Source: JAYVIQ01 sp043770215 (lineage in GTDB: Bacteria > Bacteroidota > Bacteroidia > Cytophagales > JAAEPT01). Taken from it: DNA of 9,501 bases. The notes under the pieces were generated by a model. The model saw only the letters and a program-made list of their open reading frames with translations, was not told the origin of the DNA and ran no database searches. This document shows, one piece after another, positions 6,335 to 9,501 of this stretch (the stretch's first letter is position 1; every line of letters begins with the position of its first letter). The translations under genes were made by a program, and so were the position numbers. The stretch spans positions 1 through 9,501 of the forward strand of contig JAYVIQ010000211.1 in NCBI GenBank assembly GCA_043770215.1, in the 5' to 3' direction.

Positions 6335-8134
6335 TTATTTCAATGCATTGATAAAAGCAGGATTGCTCGAATATGATGCGAATTCTAAATCATTTAATGC
6401 TTTTTGTTTTAATTTTGAGTCTTTACTTACTGCTTGAGAAAGTGTAATTCCTACAACATTTTCTTTACCTTGTTTTGCTGCAGTTATAGCTCTAAGGTAG
6501 TAAGTTAATGCATATTCAGTATTTTCAGCTGTAGACTTTTCTAGTGTATTTTCTGCTTTGGCAAAGTCTTTTTTAAGTAAGTAAGCTAATCCTAAGTTGT
6601 GTGTGTTTGTATGGTTTGCAGTTGCAGCGGATAAAGATTTAATTGCCAAATCATATTTACCTTGTCTTATAGCAATTACACCTGCATTTTCTTTCATTGC
6701 GCTAGTTACTGATGCATTACCATTTGGTAACTTGCTTGCTTTTTCTAGTGAACTTGTTGCAGAATTTATTTCGCCTAGCATCATGTATACACTTGAAAGG
6801 TTTGTAAGCGAAGTTGCATTACTTTCTTTGTTTACAGCCAGCTCAAACTTTGCTTTTGCTTTTTTAATAAATTCGTCTTTTAGCGCTATGTCATTTGTTT
6901 TGGCAGCAATGTTTAAATAGGCAGCCCCTAAATTGTTGTAAGCTGTCCACTCATCCCCTTTTTTAACAGTGCTTTCATAGATTTTTACTTTTTCTTCTAG
7001 CAGTGGTGTAAGTGTTGCTGCATACATTAGCTCGTCGAAACTTAAAGTATCTAAAGATATTTTTCCTTGATAAATTCCTGTAGCTAATACACTGATTTCT
7101 GAATCTGTTTTTTTGTTTTTTACACTTAAAATCTCAGTTTGAGATGTTCTTAACTTAGGATATACATCTTTTAACAATATTGTATAAAAATCTAATTTCG
7201 AAATTTGATTAGCTTTTTCTTCGTAAGTTCCAGCTCCATCAACAATATTTAGTGCCTTATTTTTTTGGTCTGTACTTAATTTTGTGTAGCTAGCCAATTC
7301 TTTTTTAAATGGATCCCAGCTTTGAAAAACTACTTTAGTTTCAAACTTGATACTATCAACTAAATTTTTGTAGTCATACTGTTTCATTTTTTGATAATAA
7401 AAATTTCTTATTGCTGTAGCTCTTTGTTCTGATAATTTAGAGTTAGTGCTTTCTAACCCTTCTGGAGAGTGAGACCCTAAAATAGTTACAGTTCTTGTTT
7501 TATTTTTACTTGCAATAAAAGCAGTAAGTAATTTACCATTTTCTCCAATTACTTCGCTTTTTTTGAGCTTTGCACTTCCTTGGTCAAAAATAAATTTTAC
7601 ATTGTTTGGACTAAGCTCCTCTTTATTGTTGTATTTGTGATCAGCATAAAGTGAAGAGAATGTTGGTATGTACAATCTAGATGTAGTTATCAACCCTTTT
7701 GCAATCCCCATTTCTGGCGTCTCTTCGTATTTTGTTTTCTCAAGGTTGGAAGCTACTCCTTTTATCTTTATATCCCCTGTTTCCATTCCTTTCACATAAG
7801 CAAAAGAAAACCCTTTTTTTAGATTGGGTTGTTCAACTTTTTGATTAGGGAATTGAGTATCTTGAAAATTAAATTGCGATAGCTCTTCTGTAGGGTCACC
7901 ATATTGATACCATGTTTTAATGGTATACAATTTATTTTTTTTCAACATTTTTACTGGAAGTGTCACAGAAATATCAAACTTAACAGAGTCTCCGTGAAGT
8001 TCAAGAGGTGAAGGAGTTACAGTAAGTTCTTGTTCAGCGGCAAGTTTTGCCATTTGTTTAAGTGAGCAAGCCGTTAAAAGTGTTGCTGTTGCAGTTGCCG
8101 CTAGTAATATTCTTGATTGTCTTAGTAGTATCAT
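6335..8134 (-). CDS. Lipoprotein with an OmpA-like domain followed by TPR repeats
   Basis: A 599-aa envelope protein. The N-terminus is a lipoprotein signal with lipobox LTAC (Cys23), so it should be lipid-anchored, probably in the outer membrane. Residues 35-160 form a beta-rich region of no family known to me. Residues about 178-285 look like an OmpA C-terminal (peptidoglycan-binding) domain: VKFIFDQGSAKL, then VTILGSHSPEG, then NSKLSEQRATAI with the conserved Arg238. The aspartate usual in the G-H-T-D motif is replaced (GSHS), so diaminopimelate binding may be weak or altered. Residues about 396-573 contain roughly four to five TPR repeats (for example NLGAAYLNIA, NLGLAYLLKKDFAKAENTLEKS). 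The order OmpA then TPR is the reverse of the usual TPR-OmpA order in Bacteroidota gliding and secretion proteins. It is flanked by its own terminator and is divergent from the PspC gene. Its likely role is envelope anchoring or scaffolding; the exact function is unknown. Confidence 0.88.
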   Translation of the reverse strand: MILLRQSRILLAATATATLLTACSLKQMAKLAAEQELTVTPSPLELHGDSVKFDISVTLPVKMLKKNKLYTIKTWYQYGDPTEELSQFNFQDTQFPNQKVEQPNLKKGFSFAYVKGMETGDIKIKGVASNLEKTKYEETPEMGIAKGLITTSRLYIPTFSSLYADHKYNNKEELSPNNVKFIFDQGSAKLKKSEVIGENGKLLTAFIASKNKTRTVTILGSHSPEGLESTNSKLSEQRATAIRNFYYQKMKQYDYKNLVDSIKFETKVVFQSWDPFKKELASYTKLSTDQKNKALNIVDGAGTYEEKANQISKLDFYTILLKDVYPKLRTSQTEILSVKNKKTDSEISVLATGIYQGKISLDTLSFDELMYAATLTPLLEEKVKIYESTVKKGDEWTAYNNLGAAYLNIAAKTNDIALKDEFIKKAKAKFELAVNKESNATSLTNLSSVYMMLGEINSATSSLEKASKLPNGNASVTSAMKENAGVIAIRQGKYDLAIKSLSAATANHTNTHNLGLAYLLKKDFAKAENTLEKSTAENTEYALTYYLRAITAAKQGKENVVGITLSQAVSKDSKLKQKALNDLEFASYSSNPAFINALK

Positions 8135-8206
8135 TTTATGGAGTACCGTGTTTATATTTAATGCTAAGTTATAGGTATAATTTTATTTTAGCAAAAAAAA
8201 CAGTTA

Positions 8207-8214
8207 TAGTTTTG
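8207..8214 (+). promoter_or_regulatory. Candidate -7 element for the PspC-domain gene
   Basis: TAGTTTTG is an exact match to the Bacteroidota -7 element TAnnTTTG, 56 bases before the ATG at 8271, in the divergent spacer shared with the lipoprotein gene. No TTG is seen at the expected -33 position, where the sequence is TTTTATTTTA, so support is partial. Confidence 0.35.
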
Positions 8215-8270
8215 AGTTTTGTCGAAATTAATGCTATTTTTACATATAAAAAAACTAAATATACTGATAA

Positions 8271-8495
8271 ATGATTTTAAAAGAATGTTTCAAATTACTT
8301 GAATTTAAGTCTTTTGGTGTTTGTACATACTTAGGTAATGTTATTGGTATATCTACAGACAGCATTCGTAAATTTTTTATTTATTCTTCTTGCTTAGCTT
8401 TTGGGTCTCCTATGTTGGTATATCTTTCCTTGGCTTTTTTAATCAATATGAGAAAAAGTGCAAGGCAAAAACATAGTTTCTATTACGAACTATAA
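8271..8495 (+). CDS. Small PspC-domain membrane protein
   Basis: A 74-aa protein that matches the PspC domain almost from end to end. FGVCTYLGNVIGISTDSIRKFFIY (residues 15-38) is the characteristic first half, with the conserved F-G-V, a short G-I-S/T turn and R-FF. It is followed by a hydrophobic segment LAFGSPMLVYLSLAFLINMR (about 43-62), which should be the membrane helix, and a short basic tail. In enterobacteria PspC senses inner-membrane stress; stand-alone Bacteroidota versions of about 70 aa are common and their role is largely unproven. It is divergent from the lipoprotein gene (136 bp between starts), with a -7-like element at 8207. Its stop codon overlaps the end of the convergent glycosyltransferase gene by 6 bp, with no terminator hairpin visible. 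The ATG lacks a Shine-Dalgarno site. Confidence 0.88.
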   Translation: MILKECFKLLEFKSFGVCTYLGNVIGISTDSIRKFFIYSSCLAFGSPMLVYLSLAFLINMRKSARQKHSFYYEL

Positions 8496-9501
8496 TTGTG
8501 TGTATTTTTTTTTGTTTCTAATAAAGTAACTCCAAACAACACTTTTGCTGTACGTATACTTATACCCATTTAATAGAGTTTTACTTTGAGCAAATTTTCT
8601 TGCCTTAATCCAATAACGTATTTTTTTGTAAAATGATATATGTGCTTTTATTATTGCTAAAGTATCTTTCCAATGCCCTACAAGTAAAAATTGCACCCCT
8701 GCAATACCATCTAAGAGCAGGCGATAACTAATTAATGGAATTAAATGTCTTTTTGGTAAATTTATGAAAAGTAATGCCAAGCCATTTCTAAAGTTTAAAA
8801 ATGTTTTTCTTGGTGTTCCGTGATTTAAAGTACCACCACCAACATGAAAGACTTCAGCCTCTGGAGTATACATTATTTTATATCCAGCGCTTTTTAGCCT
8901 CCAACAAAGATCTATTTCCTCCATATGTGCAAAAAAAGCCTCTTGCAAACCTTGGAATTCTTTATACAAGTTAGCTTTTATGAATAAACAAGCGCCACTG
9001 GCCCAAAAAATTTCCTCTTCTTGGTTGTATTGTCCATTGTCTTCTTCTAAGGACATAAAAATACGTCCTCTACAAAAAGGATATCCAAATTTATCTAGCA
9101 TTCCTCCTGCTGCACCTGCGTGTTCAAAGCTATTCTTGTTTTTGTATGATTTTATTTTTGGTTGGCATGCAGCTATCCTTGGTTCTTTTTTTAATAGTTC
9201 TATGGGAGACACTAGCCAGTTTTCTGTAACTTCTATGTCTGAGTTTAAGAGTACAAAATAGGTGTGGTCAAGTGTAAATAGCCCTTTGTTGTAACCACCT
9301 GTAAACCCATAGTTTTTTAATAATTGTATGTGTTTTAAGTTTGGATAATATTGATTTAAAAAAGAAATTGATTCGTCTGTAGAGCCATTGTCTATGATAA
9401 TTATTTCTGCTTCTTGGCTATGTTGAATAACAGAAGGCAAGAATTTTTCTAACCATTTTTTGCCATTGTAATTAAGTATGACTACTGCCGTTTGTTTTTT
9501 T
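8490..9501 (-). CDS. Family 2 glycosyltransferase, N-terminus cut by the window edge
   Basis: A GT-A fold glycosyltransferase that transfers a sugar from a nucleotide-sugar donor, most like rhamnosyltransferases of polysaccharide and O-antigen pathways, acting at the cytoplasmic face of the inner membrane. The frame stays open to the right edge and begins KKQTAVVILNYNGKKWLEKF, the standard GT2 first strand, so the true ATG lies just outside; an in-frame TTG at 9440 is too late. In the 336 visible residues the motifs are VVILNYNG (6-13), IDNGSTDES, NYGFTGGYNKG, LLNSDIEV (about 84-91, NSD in place of the metal-binding DxD), FWASGACLFIK and the acceptor/catalytic block HMEEIDLCWRLKSAGY (about 192-207), then FHVGGGTL. 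The C-terminal part (about 240-290) is hydrophobic and basic and may be membrane-associated. The 3' end overlaps the convergent PspC gene by 6 bp. Confidence 0.93.
   Translation of the reverse strand, partial: KKQTAVVILNYNGKKWLEKFLPSVIQHSQEAEIIIIDNGSTDESISFLNQYYPNLKHIQLLKNYGFTGGYNKGLFTLDHTYFVLLNSDIEVTENWLVSPIELLKKEPRIAACQPKIKSYKNKNSFEHAGAAGGMLDKFGYPFCRGRIFMSLEEDNGQYNQEEEIFWASGACLFIKANLYKEFQGLQEAFFAHMEEIDLCWRLKSAGYKIMYTPEAEVFHVGGGTLNHGTPRKTFLNFRNGLALLFINLPKRHLIPLISYRLLLDGIAGVQFLLVGHWKDTLAIIKAHISFYKKIRYWIKARKFAQSKTLLNGYKYTYSKSVVWSYFIRNKKKYTQL

Noticed and set aside
8062..8274. 70-codon plus-strand open frame with a hydrophobic product
   Set aside because: It is antisense to the lipoprotein signal sequence, whose antisense is naturally hydrophobic, and it then runs through the AT-rich spacer with the candidate PspC promoter.
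8490..9440. Glycosyltransferase starting at the in-frame TTG at 9440
   Set aside because: The family's first strand (VVILNYNG) is encoded upstream in the same open frame up to the right edge, so TTG is an internal Leu codon.
1..9501. Phage-defence, CRISPR or toxin-antitoxin system
   Set aside because: Both strands were read for such genes or arrays; none of the eight genes belongs to a known defence type and there are no regularly spaced repeats.

Overview
The window looks like chromosomal DNA from a low-GC member of the Bacteroidota (Cytophagales- or Flavobacteriia-like). The reasons are the gene families present (a secreted 'asparagine synthetase B'-type protein, a small PspC protein, an OmpA/TPR lipoprotein, a Bacteroidota-type pyruvate dehydrogenase E1 beta), AT-rich leaders without Shine-Dalgarno sites, and promoter candidates that fit the Bacteroidota -7 element TAnnTTTG. 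No rRNA, tRNA, CRISPR array, transposase gene or recognisable defence system is visible.

Layout. Positions 1-1054 (minus) hold two translationally coupled genes for secreted proteins that I cannot assign: the start of one, cut by the window edge, and a complete 317-residue protein. Positions 1055-1949 are a long AT-rich intergenic region with two related 170-172 bp elements. Each has terminal inverted repeats, and the first is flanked by an exact 10-bp direct repeat, so they look like small non-autonomous transposable elements (MITE-like). Positions 1950-3857 (plus) encode an ABC-F ATPase that acts on ribosomes. It converges on 3865-5127 (minus), a secreted protein of the family usually labelled 'asparagine synthetase B', although it lacks that enzyme's motifs. 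Upstream of that lie pdhB (5218-6195, minus) and a lipoprotein with an OmpA-like domain followed by TPR repeats (6335-8134, minus). pdhB and the lipoprotein gene are each followed by a strong intrinsic terminator, so they are probably separate transcription units. A small PspC-domain membrane protein (8271-8495, plus) is divergent from the lipoprotein gene and overlaps, tail to tail by 6 bp, a family 2 glycosyltransferase gene that runs off the right edge (8490-9501, minus).

The genes do not form one pathway. They are mainly housekeeping and cell-envelope functions: translation, central carbon metabolism, peptidoglycan/outer-membrane attachment, envelope stress and surface glycan synthesis. 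The least ordinary content is the pair of inverted-repeat elements at 1220-1705. Next come the probable misnomer at 3865-5127 and the unusual domain order and missing aspartate in the OmpA/TPR lipoprotein.
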